Shown: one piece after another, positions 11,698 through 21,658 of the stretch
How positions within the stretch are numbered: position 1 is the first letter of the stretch
Layout of the letters: every line of letters begins with the position of its first letter
Assembly: GCA_026874595.1 (NCBI GenBank)
Contig: CM049320.1
Span: 8,063,464 to 8,127,463 of the forward strand
Source of the DNA: Sipunculus nudus
Lineage: Eukaryota > Annelida > Sipuncula > Golfingiida > Sipunculidae
Direction of reading: 5' to 3'
DNA: 64,000 nt
Made by a program: the position numbers and the translations under genes
Notes under the pieces: model-generated
The model's input: only the letters and a program-made list of their open reading frames with translations
Told to the model about the DNA's origin: nothing
Database searches by the model: none

Positions 11698-11883
11698 TGA
11701 TATGCTGCAGGTTGAAGTATCTGTGATGTTGATAGGGACCTTGCATCGGCTATGAAGGGTCCTTCCATTGGGAAGGAGTGTAGCTGCTATCCCGCTAGTG
11801 GCCGTAGCAAAAGCAATCCTCCGTTCTCGTCTGACTGCTGCGAGCAGAGTTGTCAACAGGAATGTTTTTCCAGAACTACCTTC

Positions 11884-12240
11884 ACTTGTGCATCACAAAT
11901 GATGCTTTTACATTCAAGCTAAATCACTTTTCTTCAAACTTTAATCTGCAGTTGTTCTTTAAGTTCAAGAACAGTATCTTGCAAAAAAATAGTCTTTTGG
12001 TTTTGAATCTCCATAAGCCAGTGCCAATGGGAAAACAGGAAGACGCTCAATGTCAATCACACAGAACTGGTAACAAGGCATTATGTGTACTGCTGAAAAT
12101 CGGCAACCCATCAGTCTTCAGATAAATGGATACAGTTTTGGTGTGCATCCTGGTTTCTTCTGGGTATTTTTTCCAGTATTTCATAATTTGATCTTTCACT
12201 CCCAGATTGAATTAACTCGTTCGGATTTTGTTTGTGGGCC
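11884..12240 (-). pseudogene. Transposase-like fragment (DGLP block), copy 1
   Basis: On the minus strand this region is a diverged copy of 17273-17640, where a cleaner frame is open. It carries the same KTDGLPIFSS-like core but is interrupted. It begins immediately at the border of the helicase insertion. I recognise the pattern from uncharacterised DNA-transposon proteins of invertebrates but cannot name the superfamily securely. Confidence 0.5.
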
Positions 12241-12699
12241 TGTTTGGTAACTTCCCTGGTGGTTTTTAATAAAGTCATTTAATCTTAATAATTGCAATAT
12301 CAATACATTTGAATGCAATGATACACCGAACAATTATCTAGTTTTATCTGATAGTTGATACTCTCAGTTATTCTTTGTTCATTCAATGGATGAGATGGTC
12401 CGGTATTTTTGCCATGCAATCAATTTTTTTTCTAAATTGGGCAACACAGGGTTTACTTGGTATTACTCTAAATTTAAATTAGTGTCAATGCTGATTTCAC
12501 CCAATTTTAATTTTTGCAAGACATGATTTTTCAATAATTTGATGCCACATCGTTAAGTTTTTTAAATTGCCAAGTATTATCAGTATATTTTGTTAGATCT
12601 AATAGACAACAGTTTATAGTATGAGGTTTTTGTCTCGCACAGCCTTCATGAAAATACTCAACCAGTCAGGCGGTACTTCTTATCTATTTGCCTCTCAAT

Positions 12700-13660
12700 A
12701 TATCAACGTAAGTCCCTAATGTTATCACCAACAATGACTTCCTGGAGACTCTGGAGGGCAGACCATGTGTTCATGGGGAACGCATGGTAGGGCAAGGAGA
12801 TTGTAGATTTGCTTGTATGTATTCTCACGTTGGTTGTAGGCAGCTTGCGCTTAAGTTGCAGGCCCATCTTTTGAGCTTCCTCCACATGGCCTGCACGCAC
12901 TGTAGGGAATGCCTGTCTCACTACTTGCGTATACCTGTGATTGATAAATCATTTCATCCATGAAAAATTATAAAGATTAATTATGAAACGGCAAGTTAAT
13001 TCAGATTTTTATATTTATATAAAAATATCTTTATAATTGTATATTTTTACAATGTATTTGATTAGGTTTTGGGGTTTGCAGTTTCTTTTTATTTGACTCT
13101 GCATGTATTCCATTTTCTTCCCTCCCTTCTTTCAAATTCACCACAAAACAAGAAACCCAGGATATATCTGGGAGGGAGCACTTGGTGACCTTTAGCACAT
13201 GTAAACCGATACCAGGATGTTTACTACAAAAATAATTATAAAATATATTCACAAAACTCAGTAAAATTAAATGCCTAATGGTTTATGGTGGTATATGGAT
13301 TCTTCTAAAGTTCCAGCAGTAACATTAATTTGTTGTTTTGTAGCCCCATAAATCGCACATTCACTAGTTGTTTCAGCTTCTTCCCGCTTAGCACAACCGG
13401 TGAAATAATAACCCAGTGCTGACAAACCATGAAAACCAGCATGCAGTCCCATACATGCCATTTACCTCCTTATAGTCTTTCTTCTTTCATCTTGACATTA
13501 AACAGAAGGCCAATGGCACTCGCTTTTTCTACTCACATCTCCTGACAAATGCATGTATGGAGAACAGTTGTTTGATAGGTTTCCATACAATCTTTGACAT
13601 TCCGTCCAGATACCAAACGTGCGATCTGCACAGCGGTTGAAGCTGGTTTTACGTTGCAAA
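12700..13660 (-). pseudogene. MULE (Mutator-like) transposase remnant, copy 1
   Basis: Minus-strand pieces match the MULE transposase domain in order: VWYLDGMSKIVWKPIKQLFS and IHAFVRRCE near 13535-13620 (the W-Y-L-D-G block holds the first catalytic Asp), PLAFCLMSR near 13490-13515, then, past a roughly 530-bp gap with a GTAAAT donor near 13463 and a TCACAG acceptor near 12936, VVRQAFPTV and a degraded continuation to 12703. In-frame stops occur after CE and after LMSR. MULE transposases catalyse cut-and-paste transposition with a DDE triad; the later catalytic residues cannot be confirmed here. Non-functional. The copy in the second block (18810-19780) helps the identification. Confidence 0.7.
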
Positions 13661-14929
13661 TATCAAGTAGCATTGCCCATCATGCCTGACATCTTGCAGT
13701 ACAAACCCCTCTGTCAGAAAATACTTGGGTAACTGTAAAAAAAGTGATTGGATATTTTTAAATGCAGACATGTAATACAAGAGGTTGGCCACATCTGTTA
13801 ATTCTCTCCCAACGATATCCTTGATCTTCAATTAAAAGTTTATAATCATAATGCGGGCGAGGCTTATTGTTTTCCTTTAATTTGTAACTGAAGGAGTTAA
13901 AAATTATAATCTTTTTCCTGACAGTAAATCAATATTAAAACCATATAGAACTGAAAGTAAAGCCCAACCTTTGGCCCCAAATTGATGCATGTCAGCAGGC
14001 CTGGTTGTCCTGTATGTGCATGCGACATTCTGCCTGCGGGGAAAATATCACCACCGTGTTGTACAAAGGTGGTACTGGCAGGAGCTTCACAGACTCATCA
14101 ACAGGTCATTGGAACTGACAGAATTTGATGCACACTTCAAAGTCCCCAACTCCTTCCAGACACCTCAATATCCTTCTCCTGAGCTGTGACCAGCCTGTGT
14201 GGCTTGGTCATAAGATCAGCCAGATTTTGCTGCTTCCATTCAGTAAAGTTTTACCAAATGGTTTATACTCTTACAATAATTGTTTGTCCATTTGATGAAT
14301 GAGATGGTTCAGAATTTTTGCTGTGCAATCAAATTTTTGTTTAGACTTGGCAGCACCTGTTTCACTAGGTACATCTCCAAATTTGAACCAGTGTCATGGC
14401 TAATTTCACCAATAAGTTCAGCTAGCCTTACCATTTTTACCAAAGATAATCCTCATATTTCATCATTAAATCTAAACTAAAAACCGTGGTGCATATTATA
14501 CATGGAGGTATAATTTTCCAACTATTTTCTGATGCATTAAACATTGATTGGTAGGCCGTAAGACTGCCAAAATTATCAGCCGGTGTTGAGCGATAATAAA
14601 GGAATTAAGAAAAATAAAGGAATAAAGAAATCAATAATATAACATAACGTTTGATCTTATTTATTGCATTCATTTCAAAATACTTAAGATAACCTTTGAT
14701 ATGACTTGTAATCCCAGAAAACTAATGAAATGCCAACTGGAATATGCAGCTTGCTGAGATAGTTTGACACCGTTGTTAATTAGTAGATGGTGCCTAATGC
14801 GCTACCATTGGAGCCCTGTAAAGGAATACTGGTTTTCTTTAATGGGGAAATGACCCATGACACACTAATTAGTTTCCAAAAAGTTTGACCCTTGAGTGGA
14901 ATACTTGTCTGATTGTGATTGCTTTGGCT

Positions 14930-15845
14930 TTAATTAGCCTGCTGGTGACAGCTCCATGATGCTGTCACCTCTATCATTGCTGTCATCAAGCTGCTTCTTT
15001 CTACAAACTTCTGATCGCTGCTTGAGCCACCATAGGCAGAAGGAATGTTGGAAATCAGGCCCCCAGGAATCTTGCCAACAACAAAAACCTCAGCAGTATT
15101 TCTGTTTATGTAAGTAGGTAGCCTGCTGTGAAAGGGGACATTGTGGTTTTTAATTGGGCACTCCATACCATCCAGAATGATTTTGGTGGCGGGGTATTTC
15201 CTGGCAAAGTCAGAAGGCATTATTAGGAAACCTGGTCCCTCGTATGCCAGATATCTAAATCCTGCCATTGATCAAACTTAAAGTTAATCCAGCTTATGAA
15301 AATGTTTGAGACCAAAAATTCAGATATGTCAAACATCAAAGCAAGGTCTTTGTTGGAACAATATTGTCTAAGTTTTATCAATGTTAAAAATAACTGGTTG
15401 GGCACAGAAAACAGCTGACAGTTCCTCCACCTGTAGTTTAAATCATGAGCTGCTGGGCCTAGAGTGTTCAGTACAAACATGAATCTTGCATATGTTTCAA
15501 GTCCAGTCAGGGGGTGCACAGCATCATCATTGTGAGTGTAGTTCTCAATGTTGTAAGGTGAATTGTGAGGGGTCTGTGTGCCAGCTGTCACAGGTAACCT
15601 CTCGGTCTTACAAGTGGGGTTGTGTTCTGTGTGTCGGTAGGACTCCTCTTCTGTTGTCACCACAACTTCATTCTCTACTACAGGCCAGGAGCTTCAAACG
15701 GCTGATTATCCTGATGATTCAGCGCTTTGCTGGCTCGCTCAGACCTCTTGGTTTCTGGAGTGGATTCTTTAGTCCAAAAGAAGACACTTGGCACAGCGTC
15801 AGGTTTCAACAGTCTTCCTTGTGGACTTGCCCCTACAAATCATAT
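14930..15845 (-). pseudogene. THAP-HTH-DDE_4 transposase remnant, copy 1
   Basis: From the N-terminal side, minus-strand residues near 15790-15825 read LLKPDAVPSVFFW, typical of the end of a THAP zinc finger. They are followed in another frame by an acidic linker, a helix-turn-helix part with LTLIKLRQYCSNKDLALMF (15300-15400), and the start of a DDE_4 nuclease: KIILDGMECPIK (first Asp) and SAYGGSSSDQKFVERS (second Asp). A one-base frameshift near 15225-15265 separates the HTH and DDE parts, and the last third with the final acidic residue is absent. The family (PIF/Harbinger-related DDE_4 proteins with a THAP domain) moves DNA transposons. This copy cannot be active. Confidence 0.8.
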
Positions 15846-16399
15846 TGTTACTGTTTTTATATTCGTGCCTGCAACCAAGACAAACTTGAGAAATCATGGG
15901 GTTTTAGTGTAAAAACAGAAAATGTATACATGTCTGCTTATTTAAAAAGTTCTAGGTAATATAGTATCAGCTGTGGGTTCACATTGATACTCAATGAAAT
16001 GGTATAAATATTTTTTGGTTAACAACCGTGCTGTATTATTTTGTTATATTATCAAATAATTTCATATTAATACACACACACTGACACACACACACATACC
16101 GGTGTTTATATATATGTTTATAATCATACATATCAGTGTCTTACATATATATGTAACAGAAAGTAAATGTTCAATACTGACGACTTTGTGTTTATTCCTT
16201 ATTTACTTAATTATTACATGTGCTCACTCTTACTTAGCAATAAATCACATAATATATTTTAAAAGTTAAAGCAGTGGGAAAAATTCAACACTTTTGGCTT
16301 TGTGCTAATTCTTAAATTGAACTAAATTATTAAACATGATAGATGATAGAACTGCCTCGGCAATAAGTAACTTAATTAAAGTTTAAGAGTACAGCAAGA

Positions 16400-16905
16400 T
16401 TTTTCGGAAATTTTCGGAATGGTTCACAGTTTGATGTGGGAACCCTAGGTCAGCCAAACAATGGTATGCTGCCCAACAGTCCGAACGTATGATTGAGTCT
16501 GTATATATATGTTTTTGAATAAGTGGTATCAATGTTTCTTTTCTATGATCTGGCACAACAAACATGAATATTTATTTCTTATCTAAATGTTCGCGTCCAC
16601 AAAAAACCCATGCTCCCTTGAAGATATGGCCACAGTGGAATTTTCTCTTCGAGAATTTCGACTCGTCGATTTCTACAACGATACCCAGCCCGCCGATTTT
16701 TTCTCCACCATCTGATTCCCTCAGGAGTGTTTCCTCACAGACTTCCCGTGGGGAGCTACACCAATCAACCAAAGTATTCTTACTACAACCAGTCTTTATT
16801 TGAATTTGACTTTGGGTTAGACCAAGGCTCCACATGTAAGTGATATTTAATATCTCTTCTAAAGTTAAGTTTGACACATCGAACCAACTACCATGTCGAA
16901 TAGAT
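16400..16905 (-). pseudogene. Merlin (ISXO2/IS1595-like) transposase fragment
   Basis: Minus-strand frames 16877-16572 and 16565-16383 are in phase, separated by a single TAA. In order they show WFDVSNLTLEEILNITY (frame extends to about 16905), KTGCSKNTLVDW, VVEIDESKFSKRKF (catalytic Asp-Glu), KGAWVFCGREH, VVPDHRKETLIPLIQKHI, SDCWAAYHCL (second Asp) and TVNHSENF. This is the Merlin family, the eukaryotic relatives of IS1016/IS1595. Both ends are lost at the borders of the two block copies: the zinc-binding N-terminus at 16905 and everything after NHSENF at 16400. Very recognisable, but truncated and with a nonsense codon. No terminal repeats are visible. Confidence 0.85.
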
Positions 16906-17092
16906 AATTTAAATACATATGAACCTTCTTTAAATTAGGTAGATATGTAGTGGCTCATTTCTGATGCCACTACCCCCCTCACCAGGGCCAGGGCATCCTG
17001 TAAATACAAACGTCAACTCACATTTATAACAATTATTTATGTGACAGGGAGAATGAAAGTCAGTGTGACATTAAGCCAAAATGTTACGACAA

Positions 17093-17153
<61 letters not shown>

Positions 17154-17272
17154 CAATGTTTTTGACATGTTGACATATTATTCTTCCATTCCAAACACCC
17201 TCCTTTGTGCATCTGTATTAATCACAGCCATGGTTTCCACTTTAGAGCTTTGTATTTGTTACCTTTGGCTTA

Positions 17273-17640
17273 ACTTGTGCATCACAAATGATGCTTTTAC
17301 ATTCAAGCTAAATAACTTTTCTTCAAACTTTAATCTGTAGTTGTTCTTTTAGTTCAAGAACAGTATCCTGCAAAAAAATAATGTCTTTTGGTTTTGAATC
17401 TCCATAAGCCAGTGCCAATGGGAAAACTGGAAGACGCTCAATGTCAATCACACAGAACTGGTAACAAGCATTATGTGTACTGCTGAAAATTGGCAATCCA
17501 TCAGTCTTCAGATAAATGGATACAGTTTTGGTGTGCATCCTGGTTTCTTCAGGGTATTTTTTCCAGTTTTTCATAATTTGATCTTTCACTCCAAGATTGA
17601 AGTAACTCGTTTGGATTTTGTTTGTGGGCCTGTGTGGTAA
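17273..17640 (-). pseudogene. Transposase-like fragment (DGLP block), copy 2
   Basis: An 88-residue minus-strand frame (17589-17323) includes MKNWKKYPE, SIYLKTDGLPIFSSTHN and PVFPLALAYGDSKPKD, then a leucine- and glutamate-rich end. The pattern of 'DGLPxFxSS... PFxxxxxxGxSKP' is shared by a group of uncharacterised animal DNA-transposon proteins, possibly related to TNP2/CACTA-type transposases. Only this short block is present, with no DDE triad visible, and it stops near the junction with the block head. Function is therefore inferred only as 'transposon-derived'. The diverged paralogue is at 11884-12240. Confidence 0.5.
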
Positions 17641-18809
17641 CTTCCCTGGTGGTTTTTAATAAAGTCATTCAATTTTAATAACTGCAATATCAATAAATTT
17701 GAATGCAACGATATACCGAACAATTACCTAAAAATGCAAGATTAACAATGTGATGCTTCATTAGAAATATATCTTATAACCATGACTAACAATAATCCAA
17801 AAGTGTCAAATTTTAATACCAGTTTGGTGCACCAATTTCCTAATGACCAACAAAGTTTGACACAACACACCTGATGATACTATATATCTTCTTGAGGAAG
17901 ATGCATTGCCAGAGCATAAATCTTGATTGCAGGGAGGGGGGTGGTCACACAACGCACGCATTATAATTAATCACTGCCTTCATTACCCAAATAAGTGCAA
18001 AAGTGTTGTAAACTTACATGTTTTGTTTGTGGGTCTTCTAATATTTATGCTCATTTCTTTATTTCCTTTAAGAGAGTTGTGGACCTGGCTTTTATTCATT
18101 TTTTTTCCTGGGTTTTTACTTTAATTTTTCTATGCAACCACTCCTAAACATCTATCCCTGAGGATCACTTTGTTTGGGTCTGCTGGCATTGAACAACTGT
18201 AGAAATGTGTTAAGTGGCACTCCCCTTGTAATTGTTCACGATTTCTCCAAATGGTATACATGTATAGTCACTGGAATGGATGGCATTGGCTGCACACTCC
18301 GAGTCTCCCACTCCTATCAGACACCTCTTAATTTCCTTCACTGATAAATAACTAGTGTGTGTAGCTTGATGGTACGATCCGCTAGTCATTGCTTCTTCCG
18401 TTCACTAGTTTTATCTGATGGTTGATACTCTCAGTTATTCTTTGTTTATTTGATAGATAAGATGGTACGGTGTTTTGCCATGCAATCAAATTTTTTTTTC
18501 TAAGTTTGGCAACACCGGTTTCACTTGGTATTTCTCCAAATTTGAATAAGTGTCAATGCTGATTTCACCCAATTTTATTTTTGCTAGACATGATTTTTCA
18601 ATAATTTGATGCCATGTCGTTAAGTTTTTTATAGCCAAGTATTATCAGTATATTTTGTTAGATCTAATAGACAAGAGTTTTTTTATTATGGTATTATTTC
18701 ACAAAACTTCAACATTGATATTTGTTCGCACAGTCTTCATGAAATTACTCAACCAGTCAGATTGTACTTCTAATCTATTGCCTCTCAATATGTCAATGCA
18801 AGTCCCTCG

Positions 18810-19780
18810 TGTTGTCACCAACAATTACTTCCTGGAGACTCTGGAGGGCAGACCAAGTGTTCATGGGGAACGCATGGTAGGGAGAGGAGATTGTAGATTT
18901 GCTTGTATGCATTCTCATGCTGTTTGTAGGCAGCCTGCAGGCCCATTTTTTTTAGCTTCCCTGACACGGCCTGTGTCCAGAGAAAGCAGCATCTGTGAAG
19001 TGTCACTGTAGGGAATACCTGTCTCACTACTAGCCACATACCTGTGATTGATAAATCATTTCATCCATGAAAATTATAAAAATTAATTATGAAACCGCAA
19101 GTGAATTCAGATTTTTATATTTATATAAAGAATATCTTTATAATTGTATATTTTTACAATGTATTTGATTAGGTTGTGGGGTTTGCAGTTTCTTTTTATT
19201 TTACTTTGCATGTATTCCGTTTTCCCCCTCCCTTTCTCAAAATTCACCACAAAACAAGAAACCCGGGATATATCTGGGAAGGAGCACTTGGTGACCTTTA
19301 GCACATGTAAACCGATACCAGGATTGTAATTAACATCAACATGTTTACTACAAAAATAATTATAAAATATATTCACAAAACTCAGCAAAGTTAAATGCCT
19401 AATGGTTTAAGGTGATGAACTGATTCTTCTATAGTTCCAGCAGTAACCTTAATTTGTTGTTTTGTAGCTACATAGATCGAACATTCACTAGTCATTCAAG
19501 CTTCTTCTGGCTTAGCACAACTGGTTAAACAATAACCCAGTGCTGACAAACCACAGAAACCAGCATGCAGTCCCATACATGCAATTTACCTTCTAAAAGT
19601 CTTTCTTCTTTCATCTTGACATTAAACAGAAGGCCAATGGCACTTGCTTTGCCTGCTCACATCTCCTGACAAATGCATGTATTGAAAACAGTTGTTTGAT
19701 AGTTTCCTGTATGATCTTTGACGTTCATTCCAGATACCAAACGCGCGATCTGCACAGCGGTTAAAGCTGGTTTTACATTG
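18810..19780 (-). pseudogene. MULE transposase remnant, copy 2
   Basis: The C-terminal piece (19039-18815) reads VFPTVTLHRCCFLWTQAV, then LKKMGLQAAYKQHENAYKQI and LLSLPCVPHEHL, matching the MULE segment after the second Asp (normally VFP...GC.FHWTQA). The upstream piece near 19620-19745 gives VWYLE, KQLFSIHAFVRRCEQAKQ and VPLAFCLMSR. Here the frame stays open after CE, where copy 1 has a stop, but copy 2 has its own stops after WYLE and LMSR. The two copies therefore decayed separately after duplication. Between the pieces are about 600 bp that could be an intron (GTAAAT near the donor). Confidence 0.75.
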
Positions 19781-20663
19781 CAGATATCAAGAAGCATTGC
19801 CCATCTTGCCGGACATCTTGCAGAACAAACCCCAAACAGGTTTATCAATAGGTCATTGGAACTGACGGAATTCACTGCACACTTGAAAGTCCCCCATTCC
19901 TATCAGACACCTCGATATCCTTCTCCTGAACTGTGACCAGCATGTGTGGCTTGGTCATAAGATCAGCCAGTTTTTGCTTCTTCCATTTAGTTAAGTTTTA
20001 CCTGATGGTTTATACTCTTATATAATTGTTTGTCCATATGATTAATGAGATGGTTCAGTATTTTTGCTGTGCAATCAAATTTTTGTCTAGACTGGGCAGC
20101 ACCTGTTTCACTAGGTACATCTCCAAATTTGAACTAGTATCATGGCTAATTTCACCAATAAGTTCAGCTAGCCTTACCATTTTTACCAAATATATTCCTT
20201 ATTTTTTATCATTAAATCTAAACTAAAAACCCTGGTGCTTATTATACATGCAGGTATAATTTTCCAAAAATTTTCTGGTGCATTAAACATTGTTTGGTAG
20301 GTTGTAAAACTGCCATAATATCAGATGGTGTTAAGCCATAATAAAGGAATTAAAAAAATTAAAGGAATAAAGAAATCAATTATATAACATAAAGTTTAAT
20401 CTTATTTATTGCATTCATTTCAAAATACTTTATATATACCTTTGATATGGCTCTTAATCCCAGAAAATTAATGATATGCTGACTGGAATATGCTGCTTGC
20501 TGAGATAGTTGGTAGATGGCGCTGTATGCGCTACCATTGGAGCCTTGTAAGGAATACTGGTTTTCTTTCATGTGGAAATGACCCATGACACACACTAATT
20601 ATTATACAAACAGTTTAACCCTTGAGTGGAATACTGGTCTTAATGTGATTGCTTTGGCTTTAA

Positions 20664-21480
20664 TTAGCCTGCTGGTGACAGCTCCATGATGCTGTCACCT
20701 CTATCACATGCAGTTATCAAGTTGCTTCTTGCTACAAACTGCCCATTGTAGGTAGCATTCTGCGAAAGGAGACATTTGGGTTTTTTAATTGGGCATTCCA
20801 TACCTTCCAGAATGATTCTGGTGGTGGGGAATTTCCTTGGAAAGTCTGACGGCATAAAGAAGGAAAACTGGCCTCTCGTAGGCCAAATATCTAATTCCTG
20901 CCAATGATCATACATAGAGTTAGTCCAGGTTATAAAAATGTTTGAGACCGAGAATGCAGATATATCAAACATCAAAGCAAGGTCTTTGTTGAAACAATAT
21001 TGTCTAATTTTTATCAATGTTAAAAAAAACTGGTTGGGCACAGAAAGCAGCTGACAGTTCCTCCACCTGTAGTTTAAATCATGAGCTGCTGGGCCTAGAG
21101 TGTTGAGTACAAACATGAATCTTGCATATGTTTCAAGTCCAGTCAGGTGGTGCACAGCATCATCATTGTGAGTGTAGTTCTCAATGTTGTAAGGTGAATT
21201 GTATGGGGTCTGTGTGCCAGCTGTCACAAGTGGGGTTGTGTTCCCTGTGCTTTGGGGACTCCTCTTCTGTTGTCACCACAACTTCATTCTCTACTACAGG
21301 CCAGGAGCTTCAAACGGCTGATCATCCCGATGGTTCAGCGCTTTGCTGGCTCGCTCAGACCTCTTGGTTTCTGGAGTGGATTCTTAAGTCCAAAAGAAGA
21401 CACTTCGCACAGTTTCAGGTTTCAACAGTCTTCTTTGTGGACTTGCCCCTACAAAACATATTGTTACTGTTTTTATATTG
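20664..21480 (-). pseudogene. THAP-HTH-DDE_4 transposase remnant, copy 2
   Basis: The frame 21227-20664 is open through the join that is frameshifted in copy 1. It shows YNIENYTHNDDAVHHLTGLE, LTLIKIRQYCFNKDLALMF (helix-turn-helix), then FFMPSDFPRKFPTTRIILEG and MECPIKKPK. It carries a deletion of about 110 bp where copy 1 still encodes the AYGGSSSD block with the second catalytic Asp, and ends VARSNLITACDRGDSIM before a stop. Also, the first Asp of copy 1 (ILDGME) is Glu here (ILEGME). THAP-tail residues follow near 21380-21440 in another frame. Catalytically dead. Together the copies let an approximate family profile be recognised. Confidence 0.8.
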
Positions 21481-21658
21481 TTGCCAGTGACCAAGAAAAA
21501 CTTGAGAAATCATGGGGTTTTAGTGTAAAAACAGAATGTATACATGTATGCTTATTTAAAATGTTCTAGGTAATATAGTATCAGCTGTGGGTTTACATTG
21601 TTAATCAATGAAATGAATAAGTGTGAATATATTTTGTTAATAACCGTTCTGTATTATT

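Larger units (their letters stand above)
7876..11880 (-). pseudogene. PIF1-like helicase of Helitron type, broken
   Basis: Read on the minus strand, pieces fit one PIF1/RecD-like superfamily 1 helicase: Walker A tail GSSGKTFLLTTLLAA (from 11880), GIAATLLPNGRTLHS, then, after a nested element, LLVTDEVTMAHCRVYEA (Walker B region), GDWRQILPVV and TTNMRV (to 9015), a 345-bp intron-like gap (9014-8670, GT...AG), VPVEKHLGPHTIKLKEE, and the C-terminal part with RRQFPFRLCFGMTSNKSQGQTL (quoted as RRQFPFRL and NKSQGQTL) and YVATSRVG, ending at 7876. These motifs are typical of Helitron helicases. It is not functional: TAG at 8386-8388, adjacent TAA TAG near 8250-8255, no start, no Rep domain. Helicases of this group unwind DNA during rolling-circle transposition. 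Confidence 0.85.
7441..11882 (-). mobile_element. Helitron-like insertion carrying the PIF1 helicase end
   Basis: Copy 2 of the block runs from the head (ending 17263) to the body (from 17273) with only nine bases between. Copy 1 has 4.44 kb at that point, so this segment is an insertion. On the minus strand, the direction of its helicase, the 3' border reads CCCCTAG followed by T. That agrees with the Helitron rule of a CTRR end inserted before T. The 5' side is truncated inside the helicase Walker A motif, so the replication initiator (Rep) part is absent. I could not find a convincing hairpin just inside the 3' end, which weakens the family call. A second element (9358-11697) is nested inside. 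Confidence 0.6.
7087..16400. repeat. Composite transposon block, copy 1
   Basis: This block is repeated at 16906-24770 in the same orientation. The shared order is: a head with GCCAC near 7140, a TA microsatellite and a flank ending at 7440; then from 11884 a transposase-like fragment, a MULE remnant, a THAP/DDE_4 remnant, and a tail ending at GTTTAAGAGTACAGCA near 16395. In copy 1 the head and body are separated by a helicase-bearing insertion (7441-11882). Copy 1 lacks about 676 bp present in copy 2 (17731-18406) and holds about 390 bp (13700-14090) that copy 2 lacks. Within the block, an older sub-repeat occurs twice (12330-12650 and 14240-14500). Confidence 0.85.

Noticed and set aside
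15486..15959. 157-codon plus-strand frame
   Set aside because: Antisense of the THAP/DDE_4 remnant; a matching antisense frame appears in copy 2.
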